Below the pieces are notes generated by a model. The model was not told where the DNA came from. It worked only from the letters and a program-made list of their open reading frames with translations, and did no database searches. A program made the translations under genes and the position numbers. A stretch of DNA of 64,000 nucleotides from Dactylis glomerata (taxonomy: Eukaryota > Streptophyta > Magnoliopsida > Poales > Poaceae), in contig QXEO01001791.1 in the NCBI GenBank assembly GCA_007115705.1, positions 661,001-725,000 of the forward strand, read 5' to 3'. Position 1 is the stretch's first letter; each line of letters starts with the position of its first letter. Shown here piece by piece: positions 32,412 to 42,819 of the stretch.

Positions 32412-32977
32412 ACTGGCGAAGTCTCATGGGTTAGCATGGGGCTTCGACGGGTTCTTCTTCTCGCCGAAGTCTTGCTCGTTTTCATCTAAGTCCCAGGATT
32501 CTCCGTCGGGTCTGGAGGTTGCTGGCTTCGAGGCCAAGTCACGCGGAATTCCTCCGGCCGTCTCGAGACGTACCGGCTCTAGGCTTAACCTGGCCGGCGG
32601 CCGCGAGCCGGCGGCCGTGAGCTAGTGTGTCGCTTCCTTGGAACTTGTGCCGCTTCGGATTTTGCTCCTACGATGTGGCCAGCGCCGTGCACCAGTGGCC
32701 AGTCCTGTCATTTTGACTTCGAAATCACCACCGTCATAACTTCCCGAGTCATCATGTGGGGTGGACTGGCATACGTCAGCGACGTGTCCCATCGACTCCT
32801 CCCACGATCAGCTGTGGCAACCGCAGCGGTTGCACACGATGCGGGGGTGGTCACCAAAACGTCAGGGGGTTATCCCCTTCACCGCTCTCCTTTAAATGAT
32901 GAGCGTGCTCGCTGTCGAGGGCATCCCCCCACTTCTCCCCTCACCTGGAGCTTCTCCTTTCCGAGCCCAACCTGATC
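32412..32977 (+). other. Leader of the antisense ORF in element D
   Basis: No frame with domain signal. A TATA-like 'ctttaaatgatg' lies near 32889-32900, about 80 bases before the ATG at 32978, followed by a pyrimidine-rich leader. This would suit a separate promoter for the antisense ORF. Confidence 0.45.
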
Positions 32978-33784
32978 ATGTCGTCCCTTAGCGGTTCCAC
33001 TGCCAGCGGTGACAAGGTCCCGGAGGGGAGCAAGGAGGAGGTCAAGGCACCAGAGACAGCGCCTTCCACATCTCAGAAACATGGTCACCCAAAAGGGAGT
33101 CGCAACAGGAGTACCTTGGAGGCCCTTGCGGCGAAGGCTGCTGCCGCTGCCTCCACCTCCGTCACGCCCCAGGCAACCAGGGCTCCCAGCGACGCGGGCA
33201 TCCCGGAGAAATGGAGGCCCGGCCGTCCGAAGGGGAGCGGGAGGAAGACCACTTCCACAACGGCTGCTGCTGCTTCGTTGCCCCGCCATCGCGGACGGCC
33301 ACTGGGCAGCAAGAATAAAAAGGCCCCCGCTGCCTTCGGGGCCACCGCCTCCACTTTGGCGAGGCCCCGAGCGGTGGCTTCACTTCCAGTGGGGCCATCA
33401 CAGCCCTGGCTGGAGAAACCGGCGCTCCAGCCGCCGGTCTACATCTCAGCCGAGGGATGGTCCTCCTGCATCATCCCTGTGCTTGCCGGTGCCCGGGACC
33501 TCCTCCGCCTTCCGTCCCAGTTTACGAGCTCGATGGAAGACCAGGAGATGGCTTATGCCAAGCTGCGGGAATGCAGCGGCGGCCAGCCCACGTACCGCGT
33601 CGAGGTCTACTATGACGGCCAGGGGGTGTGCTACTTCCACGACGGGTGGTCGAAGTTCTTCATCGACTACGGCGTGCACAAGGGTTGGTTCATCCTTCTC
33701 ACCCGCCACGATGGGAAGGAGGACTTCACCATCTGCCTCTTCGACAGCACCCTCTCCGCCCGTGCCTTCGCCGCCCAGCCGTGA
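32978..33784 (+). CDS. Antisense accessory ORF: AT-hook and B3-like DNA-binding protein
   Basis: An intact 268-residue frame opposite to the element's other genes, between pol and the 3' LTR. AT-hooks: a weak one near residues 33-44 (KHGHPKGSRN), a clear one at about 78-90 (KWRPGRPKGSGRK) and another at about 103-115 (RHRGRPLGSKNKK), separated by Ala/Ser/Thr-rich linkers. Residues about 165-265 resemble a plant B3 domain: LRLPSQF, YRVEVYYDGQGVCYF, HDGWSKFFIDYG, then GWFILLTRHDG and FTICLFDS. B3 domains bind DNA in plant transcription factors. After the stop at 33784 a polyadenylation-like 'taatgaaa' lies near 33944. Tat-lineage elements are known to carry extra ORFs, some antisense; the B3 assignment is mine by motif. 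The preserved frame contrasts with the broken pol. Confidence 0.75.
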   Translation: MSSLSGSTASGDKVPEGSKEEVKAPETAPSTSQKHGHPKGSRNRSTLEALAAKAAAAASTSVTPQATRAPSDAGIPEKWRPGRPKGSGRKTTSTTAAAASLPRHRGRPLGSKNKKAPAAFGATASTLARPRAVASLPVGPSQPWLEKPALQPPVYISAEGWSSCIIPVLAGARDLLRLPSQFTSSMEDQEMAYAKLRECSGGQPTYRVEVYYDGQGVCYFHDGWSKFFIDYGVHKGWFILLTRHDGKEDFTICLFDSTLSARAFAAQP

Positions 33785-35152
33785 AGGGCAAGCCTTGTCG
33801 ACCTCCAGCGCGGACTTCTCCGGGGCGAAGTCCATGCGGCGCTCGCGCCGGGCCGAGGGAGGCGAGCATCCCCCGGGCTATGAGTACTTGGCACTCTCAG
33901 GGTAGCGATTTAGGGAGCTTTTGTAATCATCAAACTTTCGCTTAATGAAACTTGTCTTTCTTCATTTGCTGTGTGAATGTTCTTCTGCTTGTATTGCCGC
34001 ACCGCGACGATTCCCCGACTAGGATTCTTCCTTGGATAGAACCGTTGCCATGCGAATCCGTAGGTAGGGACCATGATGGTCATTGGCCTGCACAGGCACT
34101 TTGAGCGAGATCCTCCGGCCTCAGCACGAAAGGAGCAGTATTTCTGCTGGCCGGCTCTGGGAAGGACGGACTAGTTTCGGCTTGGTGGGGTCGGAGTGGA
34201 AGATGAGTCCTGTACCGGCTCGAGCGGGGCTGGAGCCGGTACGTCTCCCTTCCCAGGCCTTCGCACGTCCCTTGCTGCGGTTGGAGTAAATCTCCAAGTT
34301 TCCAGCTCTAGCCATTACTTTGCGAGTGTTAGGTTTCGATTTCGTCGCTCGTTTGCTGATCATGTTGCTGCGCCAGCTGATTGGATAGTTGGCGAGGTAC
34401 TGGAGCCGGCCCACTTCTGAGGGCCCATTCCCTTTCCCCCTAGCCCCCGAGTTTTGGGGTAGCTGGACTGACAGCTGGCTCGAAACTAACCTTCCGCGTA
34501 CGATGCCAACGTCGATCGAGGCAGCTCTAGCTTCGAACCTCTTTGACATGGCTTCTCAGCCCAAACATCGAGAGACTCTGATCATCAACCATTCGCTGGC
34601 TTTGCCTTTGTCTGGTTCCCTCAACTTTTTCCTTAATCTTCCCACCCTTTGGCCCTTCTATCCCCAACCGGCAGCCTAGTGTCGGTTGGTCTCCCTTGGG
34701 CCGGCAGCCGAATGCCGGCCTAGGGTGGGAGCACGCCGCGGAGTGAGAAGTAGTACTTTGGTTTATCGGGCACCACACTCATGCTAGCCAACGCTTAGTT
34801 AACAAACACTGTCCCTAACGCCTGGTTGAGCGACTTTTATATCGTTTACGGTTCTGTTCTGCGGTTTTCCTTCGTAAGTGGCCTGTCGGCTCCTATCCGC
34901 CCGGCTGCACGGAACCGGAAGGTGGAGGTTGGGCTTGAGACCTTCTTCATACATAGTACTCATCCGGCTGATGAGAAATCGATCGTTTTTTAGGGCTGCC
35001 GGCTGTGGCTCGGTGCCCGGAGCTGGCTGCCGGTCAAGTGAATAACGCAGGAAGCAAAACATGCACTAAGTGTTTTCCTCGGAGCCGGCCGTAACTAGCC
35101 GCTCTGTTTTCCTTTCTTCATTGACAAGTTTTTTGGGGTACAAGCTTTTGCC
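33785..35152 (-). other. Gene-free stretch between antisense ORF and integrase, element D
   Basis: No domain-bearing ORF. A second purine-rich tract on the minus strand, like the one beside the 3' LTR (ctcgggggctaggggg), occurs at about 34436-34452. The ORFs at 34121-34549 and 34389-34679 look like chance frames. Confidence 0.6.
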
Positions 35153-36645
35153 TCAGCAGAAGAAAGGTCTTAGGAGACTGACATTCCAGGGACGCTCCAT
35201 CTCCTTGTCAGAGTTATCTGCCTTTTTCTTTCTGGGCTCTTGTGCGTCGATGAGGTAATATGCCCCGTTGCTCAGCACCGGCTGACAATGAACGGTCCCT
35301 CCCAGGGAGGAGACAGCTTGTGCATGCCCTTAGTGCTTTGGACCAGCCGGAGTACGAGATCTCCTTCGCAAAACGCGAGCGGGCGAATTTTTCGGCTGTG
35401 GTATCGTCGCAGCTGCTGCTGATAGAGCGCTGATCTGGCCAAAGCCTGCTGTCGTGCCTCCTTGAGGAGGTCGACGCCATCTTCACGAGCTTCTTTTGCT
35501 TGCTTCTCCATGTACTGGACAATTCTGGGCGCATCAAACTCGATGTTCGTGGGCAACACCGCTTCTGCTCCATAGACCAGGAAGAAAGGTGTGAAGCCAA
35601 CAGAGCGATTTGGAGTGGTGCGTAGGCTCCAGAGCACAGAGGGTAACTCCTCGACCCAACAGCCGGCTGAGCATTCGAGAGGCTCGACCAGCCTTGGTTT
35701 GATGCCGGCCAGGATCAGCCCATTTGCCTTCTCCACTTGCCCATTTGTCTGAGGGTGCGCTACTGACGCTAAGTCCAGCCGGATGCCCTTCTTGCCACAG
35801 TAATCAGCAAAGACTCCCTTCGCAAAGTTTGTCCCATTGTCAGTGATGATGTTGTGGGGAACTCCATATCTTATGATGATCTCGTTGAAGAACTTGATGG
35901 TGGACGAGCCGTCAAGTTTTTTGATAGGCTTGGCCTCGATCCACTTGGTGAACTTGTCAACAGCAACCAACAGATGCGTCAAGCCCCCGGGTGCGGTCTT
36001 GAATGGCCCTACCATGTCCAGGCCCCAGACAGCGAATGGCCAGGTGAGCATGATGGTCTTGAGGGCTGCCGCTGGAGTGTTTCTGTGCTTGGAGAAGCGC
36101 TGGCAGCCGTTGCACTGTTTCACCAGTTGCTCTGCATTCTGCTTGGCCGTCGGCCAGTAGAAACCATGGCGGAAGGCTTTGGCCACCAAAGCTCTGGAAG
36201 ATGCGTGATGTCCGCACTCCCCTTGATGTATTTCTCTTAGCAGCTCTATCCCTTCTTCTGGCTCAATGCACTTCTAGAAGATGCCTGACACGCTGCGCTT
36301 GTACAACTCGCTGTTGATGATGGTGTATGCCCCTGCGCGGCGTTGAATTCGCCTAGCTTCCGCTTTGTCTTGCGGCAAGTCCCCAGTGATGAGGCAGTTG
36401 GAGAATGGCTCCGCCCATGATGGTATCTCCCGTATGTGGAAGACACTGACGACCAGGGGATCAGCAGCCCCCGGGTCCATCGTCGTGCCGGCCTCGTCTG
36501 ATTGTCCAGCTGGGGGAGCGGGCGTGGAGCCGGCAGCCCCCGTGTCCTTCATCGAGCCGGCCGCGCTGGGCTGGCCGGCTGCCTCCTTCAGCCCCGAAGC
36601 GGCAACCCCCGGGTCTGGTGGTGGGACCTGAGCCGGGGCGGGGTC
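35153..36645 (-). pseudogene. Element D integrase, with stop and frameshift
   Basis: The same frame as RT continues after a TGA at 36646-36648 through a Pro/Gly-rich linker, then meets TAG at 36274-36276. After that it encodes the zinc site (HQGECGHH, CNGCQ) and the integrase core. Counting from the Met at 36189, catalytic residues are Asp58 (WGLDMVG), Asp117 (ITDNGTNF) and Glu153 (NGQVEKANG), DD35E spacing. The C-terminal part (LCEGDLVLR-like) follows. A frameshift near 35275 moves the last ~40 residues to another frame, ending at 35153. Integrase inserts the DNA copy; this one is broken in at least three places though the catalytic triad is intact. Confidence 0.9.
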
Positions 36646-38550
36646 TCAAGGCACGTAGATGGACGTAGATTCCAGCGAAGGCTTGATGGGCGGCTTGTGG
36701 ATGATCTCCAGCGACACCCTGGCTGGGATATCCTGCCTGGTGGAACCGATCTTGGATAGCCGGTCCGCCTCATCATTGTTCGCTCTGGGGACATGGTGGA
36801 ACTCGCAGCCCTCAAAGAATCCGCTGAGCTGCTGCACGTAGAAGCGGTAGGAGGCCATGTTGGCATCCTTAGCGTCCCAATCCCCCGAAACCTGGTGCGT
36901 TACCAGGTCGGAGTCTCCGAAGTAGAGGATCCTCCTGATGCCAATCTGCTTGGCCATCTTGAGCCCATGTACCAGGGCTTCGTATTCGGCAACATTGTTC
37001 GACGCACGGAAGTGCATCTGCAGCATGTACTGCAGCTTGTCTCCCTTAGGAGAGGTGAGGACGACGCCAGCTCCCAAGCCCCCGAGCAACTTGGAGCCAT
37101 CGAAGTGCATGCACCAGTGGGTGGAGTCTGGAGCCAGCGGCAGGTACCGGTGCTCTCCCCAGTCAGCGAAGAAATCCGCTATGATCTGCGACTTGATCGT
37201 CGTCCTGGGCTTGTACTGAATTGTATGAGCAGCAAGCTCAATCGCCCATTTGGCCACTCTGCCTGACACGTCCTTGCACCCGATGATCTCTGAGAGCGGA
37301 GTGGAGCTCACCACTGTTATAGGGTGCTCCTCGAAGTAGTGCTTCAGCTTCTTGGCCGCCATGTACACGCCGTACGCGACCTTCTGGTAGTGCGGGTAGT
37401 TCTGCTTGGAGAGAATGAGCACCTCACTCAGGTAGTACACCGGGCGCTGAACCGGTTGCTCCTTGCCTTCCTCGGTGTGCTCCACCACGATCACAACGCT
37501 AATGACTCGCAGGGTAGCCGCGATGTAGAGCAGCATTGGCTCTCGCAGAGTCGGCGCTGCCAAGATTGGCGCGGCAGACAAGGCTCGCTTGAGGTCGTTG
37601 AAGGCATCATCAGCGCGCTGGGACCAAATGAAGTGGTATGTCTTCTTCATCAGCTGGTACAGTGGCATGGCCTTCTCCCCGAGCCGGCTGACGAACCGGC
37701 TGAGCGAGGCCAAGCATCCAGCAAACTTCTGCACGTCTCTGAGCTGGGTGGGCTTCTCTAGGGCCTCGATGGCTTTTATCTTTGAGGGGTTAGCCTCGAT
37801 CCCTCGCTGGGAAACGATATAACCTAGGAGCTGTCCAGCCGGCACACCAAAGGTGCACTTCTCTGGGTTGAGCTTCATGTGATAGCGCCGCAGGTTGGCG
37901 AAGGTCTTCTTGAGGTCATCCAGGAGCGTGCCGCTCTGCTTGGTCTTCACCACCACGTCATCCACATAAGCGTGCACGTTCCTCCCAATCTGCCCTTGCA
38001 GATATCGCTGCATGGTTCGCTGGTAAGTGGCTCCAGCGTTCTTCAGGCCAACTGGCATGGTGACATAGCAGTAGGCTCCATATGGGGTGATGAAGGACGT
38101 CTTGATCTGATCCGGCTGGAAGAGCGGGATCTGGTGGTAGCCTGAATAGGCATCCAGGAAGGACAGCAGGTCACAGACGGCTGTGGAATCGATTACCTGG
38201 TCGATGCGTGGTAGCACAAATGGATCCTTGGGGCAAGCCTTGTTGAGGCTAGTGTAGTTGATACACATTCGCCAAGTGTTATTCTTCTTTAGAACCAAGA
38301 CTGGGTTCGCAAGCCAATCAGGATAAAACACCTCCATGATAAAGCTGGCTGCAAGGAGCCGGGCAATCTCCTCGCCAATAGCTTTCCTTTTCTCTTCTGC
38401 AAAGCGTCGTAATGGTTGCTTGACCGGCTTGGCATCCGGCCGGACGTTGAGTGAGTGCTCAGCCAGCTCCCTCGGCACACCTGGCATGTCCTTTGGAGAC
38501 CAGGCAAAGATGTCCCAATTCTCACGGAGGAAGCTGGTGAGCTCGCTTTC
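36646..38550 (-). CDS. Element D reverse transcriptase with two RNase H domains
   Basis: Open for more than 610 residues after the TAG at 38551-38553; the first Met is at 38487. RT: DPFVLPRIDQVID, LDAYSGYHQI, YVDD at residues 174-177, GYIVSQRGIEANP. A first, decayed RNase H-like connection follows (YYLSEVL, YPHYQKVAYG). The second RNase H of the archaeal type has MHFDGSK (Asp463), AEYEAL (Glu501), FGDSDLV (Asp525) and NDEADRLS (Asp572), all four acidic residues kept. Dual RNase H marks the Tat lineage. The protein copies element RNA into DNA. It ends at a TGA that appears to be a mutated Arg codon in front of the integrase linker, so in the intact element it would be part of one polyprotein. 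Confidence 0.93.
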   Translation of the reverse strand, partial: ESELTSFLRENWDIFAWSPKDMPGVPRELAEHSLNVRPDAKPVKQPLRRFAEEKRKAIGEEIARLLAASFIMEVFYPDWLANPVLVLKKNNTWRMCINYTSLNKACPKDPFVLPRIDQVIDSTAVCDLLSFLDAYSGYHQIPLFQPDQIKTSFITPYGAYCYVTMPVGLKNAGATYQRTMQRYLQGQIGRNVHAYVDDVVVKTKQSGTLLDDLKKTFANLRRYHMKLNPEKCTFGVPAGQLLGYIVSQRGIEANPSKIKAIEALEKPTQLRDVQKFAGCLASLSRFVSRLGEKAMPLYQLMKKTYHFIWSQRADDAFNDLKRALSAAPILAAPTLREPMLLYIAATLRVISVVIVVEHTEEGKEQPVQRPVYYLSEVLILSKQNYPHYQKVAYGVYMAAKKLKHYFEEHPITVVSSTPLSEIIGCKDVSGRVAKWAIELAAHTIQYKPRTTIKSQIIADFFADWGEHRYLPLAPDSTHWCMHFDGSKLLGGLGAGVVLTSPKGDKLQYMLQMHFRASNNVAEYEALVHGLKMAKQIGIRRILYFGDSDLVTHQVSGDWDAKDANMASYRFYVQQLSGFFEGCEFHHVPRANNDEADRLSKIGSTRQDIPARVSLEIIHKPPIKPSLESTSIYVP

Positions 38551-39444
38551 CTATTTAGCAGAAAGGCCGGTGCCGATGATGACATACTTGGAGGGATCGC
38601 TCTCATCCAGCAGGATCTTCTTGGTGTCGTTGGCCGGCTTGAACTGCTCCACCGGCGACTGGCGAACCGGCACATCTTGCTGGGCAAGCTCCACGTGATG
38701 TAGAAGCTGCCGCTTCTCCTCGGCGATGACCAGTGCCTCTGCTAGCTGCGAGCTCTCCTTTGCACAAGCCAGGGACTTCTTGAAGCTTCCCGTGACAGTG
38801 ATCACACCTCTGGGCCCTGGGAGCTTCATCTTCAGGTAGGCGTAATGCGGCACCGCCATGAACTTGGCCAGGGCTGGACGGCCAAGCAGCGCGTGGTAGG
38901 GACTGCTGATGTCCACCACCTCGAACCAGATGGGCTCGCGGCGGCTATTCCCCTTCTTTTCGAAGAGAACCTCTAGCTGCACCTTGCCCAAAGGGGTGCA
39001 AGAATGCCCAGGCACGATGCCATGGAAGGTGAGCCGGCTCGGTTTCAGCTGAGCAAGCGGGATGCCCAACTGCTCCAGAGAGCTTCGGTAAGGAAGGTTG
39101 ATACTGCTACCGCTGTCGATGAGCACGCGGGAGGACCGGCACATGTGCGTATCCGAGCACACAACAGGGTCCAAGACCAGCGCGTATTCTCCAGGGCTGG
39201 GCATCAGCCTCGGATGGTGCTCGCGCCCCCAGGTAATGGCCGCCTCAGACCTGTGCATGAACTGGGGTTCTGCAGGCATTACAGCGTTCACCTTTACCTC
39301 ATGCCAAAGGTCATTCCTTTTATCCTTGCCGGGGGTAGTAAAGATGTGATACTGCTCAACATCCGCTGGGAAGTCATCATCTTGATCCGGCTCGCCTCCA
39401 GCCAGGTCTTGCTATTGGTCCTCCTGACCTCCAGCCGGCTGCGC
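38551..39444 (-). pseudogene. Element D aspartic protease region
   Basis: In frame with gag and RT. A TAG at 39412-39414 breaks the lead-in. From the Met at 39291 the frame holds the active-site motif VLIDSGSSINL, the flap region (LTFHGIVPG), and YHALLGRPALAKF with the ILG-type motif. It ends at TAG 38551-38553, right before the RT fingers; that stop lies where the polyprotein should read on. Retropepsins cut the polyprotein into working units. Confidence 0.88.
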
Positions 39445-40517
39445 TTACGACGCACCAGGGATCTGCCGAGCGCGTTGCTCCAGCTCTCTCATGAAACGGT
39501 ACTGACGCGTGGAGTGGGTCGCTTCCCTGCCCGGGGAGGTGTGGAACTTACACGGCTGATCAAGTGCGGCATCGAGGGTGTACTTTCCCTCTTTGTGCCC
39601 ATGACCACTGCCGGCAGCCCCCGGGCCTCCTTGGTCAGAAGCCGCTCGCTTTGAGCTAGCAGATCCTCTGGGGAACGTGTCGACGTGGTCAAGCCACAGG
39701 TGGATGTGCAGCGCCGATGGGCGAGTCTGGGACTCTGACCCTGGCACTGGCACCGGGATCTGGCGTGGCCTGCTTGCTCCGCCGCCTTGCTGGGCGCGGC
39801 GGCCTTGGGCATCGCCGCTCGGAACACGGCCGCCCTGTCCGCGCCCTCTGCGGCCTCGGCTTGCCGATGGCGACCGCTGGATCTGGCCGGGGACAGCGGT
39901 GGCGAAGCTGCGCCGCAGGTCACGAGCGAGCTCGATCGGTGCATCTCCGTGCACGTCGTAGAACTCGCTGAGCGTGGTGCTCGCGCGGCACCGGTTGGCC
40001 TCGTCCTCAGCCACCTTGCTGAGGAGGACGAGACGCGTCCGCTCCAGGGCCTCGGCGACCCGAGCGGGGTCGATGACGCGGCTGAGGGGTGCGCGCAGGT
40101 CCACCACGGAGACGTCCGGGACATCCTGCTCTGGGAGCGGAGCATCCTGCTCCTGTGGAAGAAGGCGTTCGGGCGTCAGGCGCTCGGGGCGCAAGGAGTC
40201 GCCGCCCTCCTCTTCTCCCAGGGCCATCACCTCGACCATGGCGCCAAGACTGCTGCTTTCACCGCAGCTCGAGCCTCTGTCGCAGAGAGGGTCGAAGACG
40301 TCGATCACCTCCTCCAGGAAGGGCTTGGCGACGTAGAAGAGGTGGCTGCCAACGTCGAGGAAGGAACCGCTGTTGCCGAAGCCGTTCTCGAAGTGGGACA
40401 AGTTGTCGCTGACGCAGTCGAAGGTGCCGAACCTCCAGACGAGGCCGGAGGCGACCTTCTCGCCGAGAGCCGATGAGGGTTCCGGCCGAAACTTGACACC
40501 GCTCGCCGCCGCGCTTT
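39445..40517 (-). pseudogene. gag: Element D gag, probably shortened
   Basis: The frame is open from the LTR through the primer site to a TAA at 39445-39447, so the true start is uncertain; internal Mets (for example MVEVMALGEEEGG) are possible. The N-terminal part is acidic and helix-like (ARVAEALERTRLVLLSKVA). A basic Arg/Gly-rich stretch follows (GRRGRGQGG). The end, YTLDAALDQPCKFHTSPG, is the segment that normally lies just before protease. I do not see the Retrotrans_gag core that should lie between, suggesting an internal deletion. Confidence 0.7.
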
Positions 40518-40535
40518 GCCCCACGGTGGGCGCCA
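40518..40535 (-). other. Primer-binding site of element D
   Basis: The minus strand reads tggcgcccaccgtggggc two bases after the LTR end (40538). This type of site is common in Tat and related gypsy elements. It differs from the tRNA-Asp site of A and B after tggcgcc; I do not assign the tRNA. Confidence 0.85.
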
Positions 40536-40537
40536 AC

Positions 40538-41280
40538 TGTCGTGGGAATTTAGAGACAGTAGCCATGGGGTGGCGTATCGAGGGGGCTCGACGGTGGTGA
40601 CGATGGGTCCGGCTCGGGATTGTGCCAACGGAGACACCTCGGTTTACCCAGGTTCAGGGCCCTCCCGGGTGGAGGTAAAGCCCCTACTTCCTGCCTGCTT
40701 CGTATTGACTAGATAGTAGCGATTACAGTGCTCCTCGAGCTGTTCGGGCTAGAGGAGGAAGAAGAAGATCGGGTCTCCCTAGACTAAGGGTCCAGGCCCC
40801 CTTATATAGGCGGGGGCCTGGTTACAGGTTAGGTAGCGTTTCGGCCGGCTGCCGGCTCCTCCGTGGTCACGTCTTCGGCGTGATCCTCTGACCCTGCTCT
40901 GACAAAGGCGCTTTATAAAGCGCCTTTCCCCTTGACCGGCATCTGGGAGGCATATCCCCTTCCTTTTGCCTCGGATCCCGTCGTGGGGAAGGGTCTTTGA
41001 TCGCTGATTGGCCGAGGCCGGTCGTGGCGCTTGTCACTCCCGTCCTTGGCCTCTATCGCTCTTGTCGGGGCCAGCCCACTTTTGGCGAAACAGCCGTTAG
41101 AAGGCTTTTGTCTTCATCGCCCGGCTCTGGCTCTCCTCGGTGGAATCGCCAGCCGGCTGCTGGCGCAGCCGGCCCTCCGGACGGAGCCGGTCTTCTCGTG
41201 CTGAAGCCGCGGGGACTCCTGGGACGCCAGCCAGCATATTGGTCGGCCCGTGGTACGCCCTATAAGTCATCCCCACGACA
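40538..41280 (-). repeat. Element D 5' LTR
   Basis: Same length as the 3' LTR, with intact TG...CA ends on the minus strand and a TATA box near 40800-40810. It is flanked outside by cacat. Confidence 0.95.
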
Positions 41281-41285
41281 CACAT

Positions 41286-42644
41286 GCATGGTCGTATTCA
41301 TCTAATTTCTTATATTGCTAGGTTGCCATTCGAGGAAAACTTACTATCGATATATATTCATCGGAAATTGCCACACACAATCGCGCGCCACCGCTGCACA
41401 GTACAAATTTTTATATCTGCGTCCATAATTGTGTAAGTATTTTGTATTATTTCAATTCTTTTTTAATCTACTCCGTGAAGTGAACAATATTATTATTTTT
41501 GGTTTGGTTGTGGGGACAATGTACAATGACGTAATTTAAGTCCATTGGTATCTTTTTGCGCACTTATAATTGAGCTTATAGCAAGAATGTATGTATTATG
41601 TGATATTGATAAAGTGCTAGTTGTTTTCCCTCACATCCGCATTATATTGTTTGCCCTTGGTTCGCTCTGTATTAGAGTAAACAGATATGAAATATTTAAA
41701 TTTGGGAACAGATTATAAACACATACCAATTTGATCTGCAGTTGATCTCTTCTTTTTTCTTCGTATCAAAGCACTTAGTTCTCTCTCATACATTAATGGA
41801 CCACAATACAAGTTTTTCTTCGACAGATTTCTCTTCGTCCTCGAGAACTCCTGTGCCTTCCTGGATACCTTATTGATTGGCACGGAGACCATGCATGTAC
41901 CAAGTCGGTAAATTGCTCTTCTTCTAGTCACATTTGGCCATCTTTCTTGCTGTAATTTCCATCGTAATAGACCGCCATGTATGAGATAATTAGTACTCCA
42001 AGTAATCTAAGAGCTACGACTCTACATACGATGCTTTTGTGCATGCTGCATGTTCAGGTTGTCGTCATCTTTCTGAAGCTGGTTAAAGTTTACAACCTCG
42101 TCGTACTTCTCGTCGCACTTTTCCAAGTCTTTATCCCTGCTGAAGCGCAGGAGCAAATCCACTTGAGTCGACAGTCAATCTGTATCGGCAGCCTGAGCGC
42201 CGCTAGCCACATGCTCTTGGGTGACAGCTTCCTGGTCCGGGCGTCCGCAGGGAGGCAGGCCAGACAGTGCCGACGTGACCAGGAAGCTTGAGTTTGTGGT
42301 GACCTTTGACCGCCGATGTCTTGGAACCTTCCGCTTGGGCGATCGACCTGATCGGCGGGGCATCCGTATGGTGGCGCGCGAGACGGTGCCGCTGTTTATG
42401 TCAATCTGTACCGTTGCCTGGTGTTGTCCAATCCGTGCTTAATCTTATAGCAGGCTAGCTCTTGCTAGGCGATCGATTGCAAATTTAGACTTCATGTCAA
42501 ATACGATTGGGATTGGGCAGCGTATAGGAGGCTAACTCTTGCTACGTGAGATCCACATCGATGAATCTGGATCATTGATATGTTGTAAAGCTAAATTGTT
42601 AAATCCTGGCCATTGGTTGTTAGTTGTTTTAATAATATAATAGA
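41286..42644 (-). mobile_element. Probable Helitron, 5' part (continues from 31188-31656)
   Basis: No complete gene. On the minus strand it starts TCTATTATATTATTAAAAC, preceded by A, which fits a grass Helitron 5' end. The other end was cut by element D at cacat. GC-rich exon-like DNA at about 42120-42420 (frames 41977-42291 and 42221-42442) may be captured gene pieces, but I recognise no domain. Region 41300-42050 is AT-rich and featureless. Confidence 0.4.
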
Positions 42645-42819
42645 TAGACGATCGATTGCAAATTTAGACTTCATGTCAAATACGATTGGGATTGGGCAGC
42701 GTATAGGAGGCTAACTCTTGCTACGTGAGATCCACATCGATGAATCTGGATCATTGATATGTTGTAAAGCTAAATTGTTAAATCCTGGCCATTGGTTGTC
42801 AGTTGTTTTAATAATATAA
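42470..42819 (+). repeat. 179-base tandem duplication
   Basis: Copy 1 (42470-42648) and copy 2 (42649-42819) both start cgatcgattgcaaatttag and are identical by eye except near the end (gttgttagttg / gttgtcagttg). Each ends in ttttaataatata. Copy 2 stops where the Helitron at 42820 begins. Confidence 0.92.

Larger units (their letters stand above)
31657..41280 (-). mobile_element. Element D: complete Tat-like Ty3/gypsy element with antisense ORF
   Basis: LTRs of 743 bases each lie at 31657-32399 and 40538-41280; cacat flanks both sides (31652-31656 and 41281-41285). Comparing by eye, the LTRs differ at roughly 34 positions (4-5%). Order on the minus strand: primer site, gag, aspartic protease, RT, RNase H, second RNase H, integrase; then about 2.7 kb holding an ORF in the opposite direction, a polypurine tract and the 3' LTR. 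Integrase after RNase H defines Ty3/gypsy. The dual RNase H and extra antisense ORF point to the Tat lineage. Gag, protease and pol lie in one frame, broken by five stops and a frameshift, so it is inactive. Confidence 0.95.

Noticed and set aside
33009..33905. 298-residue ORF overlapping the AT-hook/B3 ORF in another frame
   Set aside because: Arg/Pro/Ser-rich shadow; the 268-residue frame has coherent motifs, this one does not.
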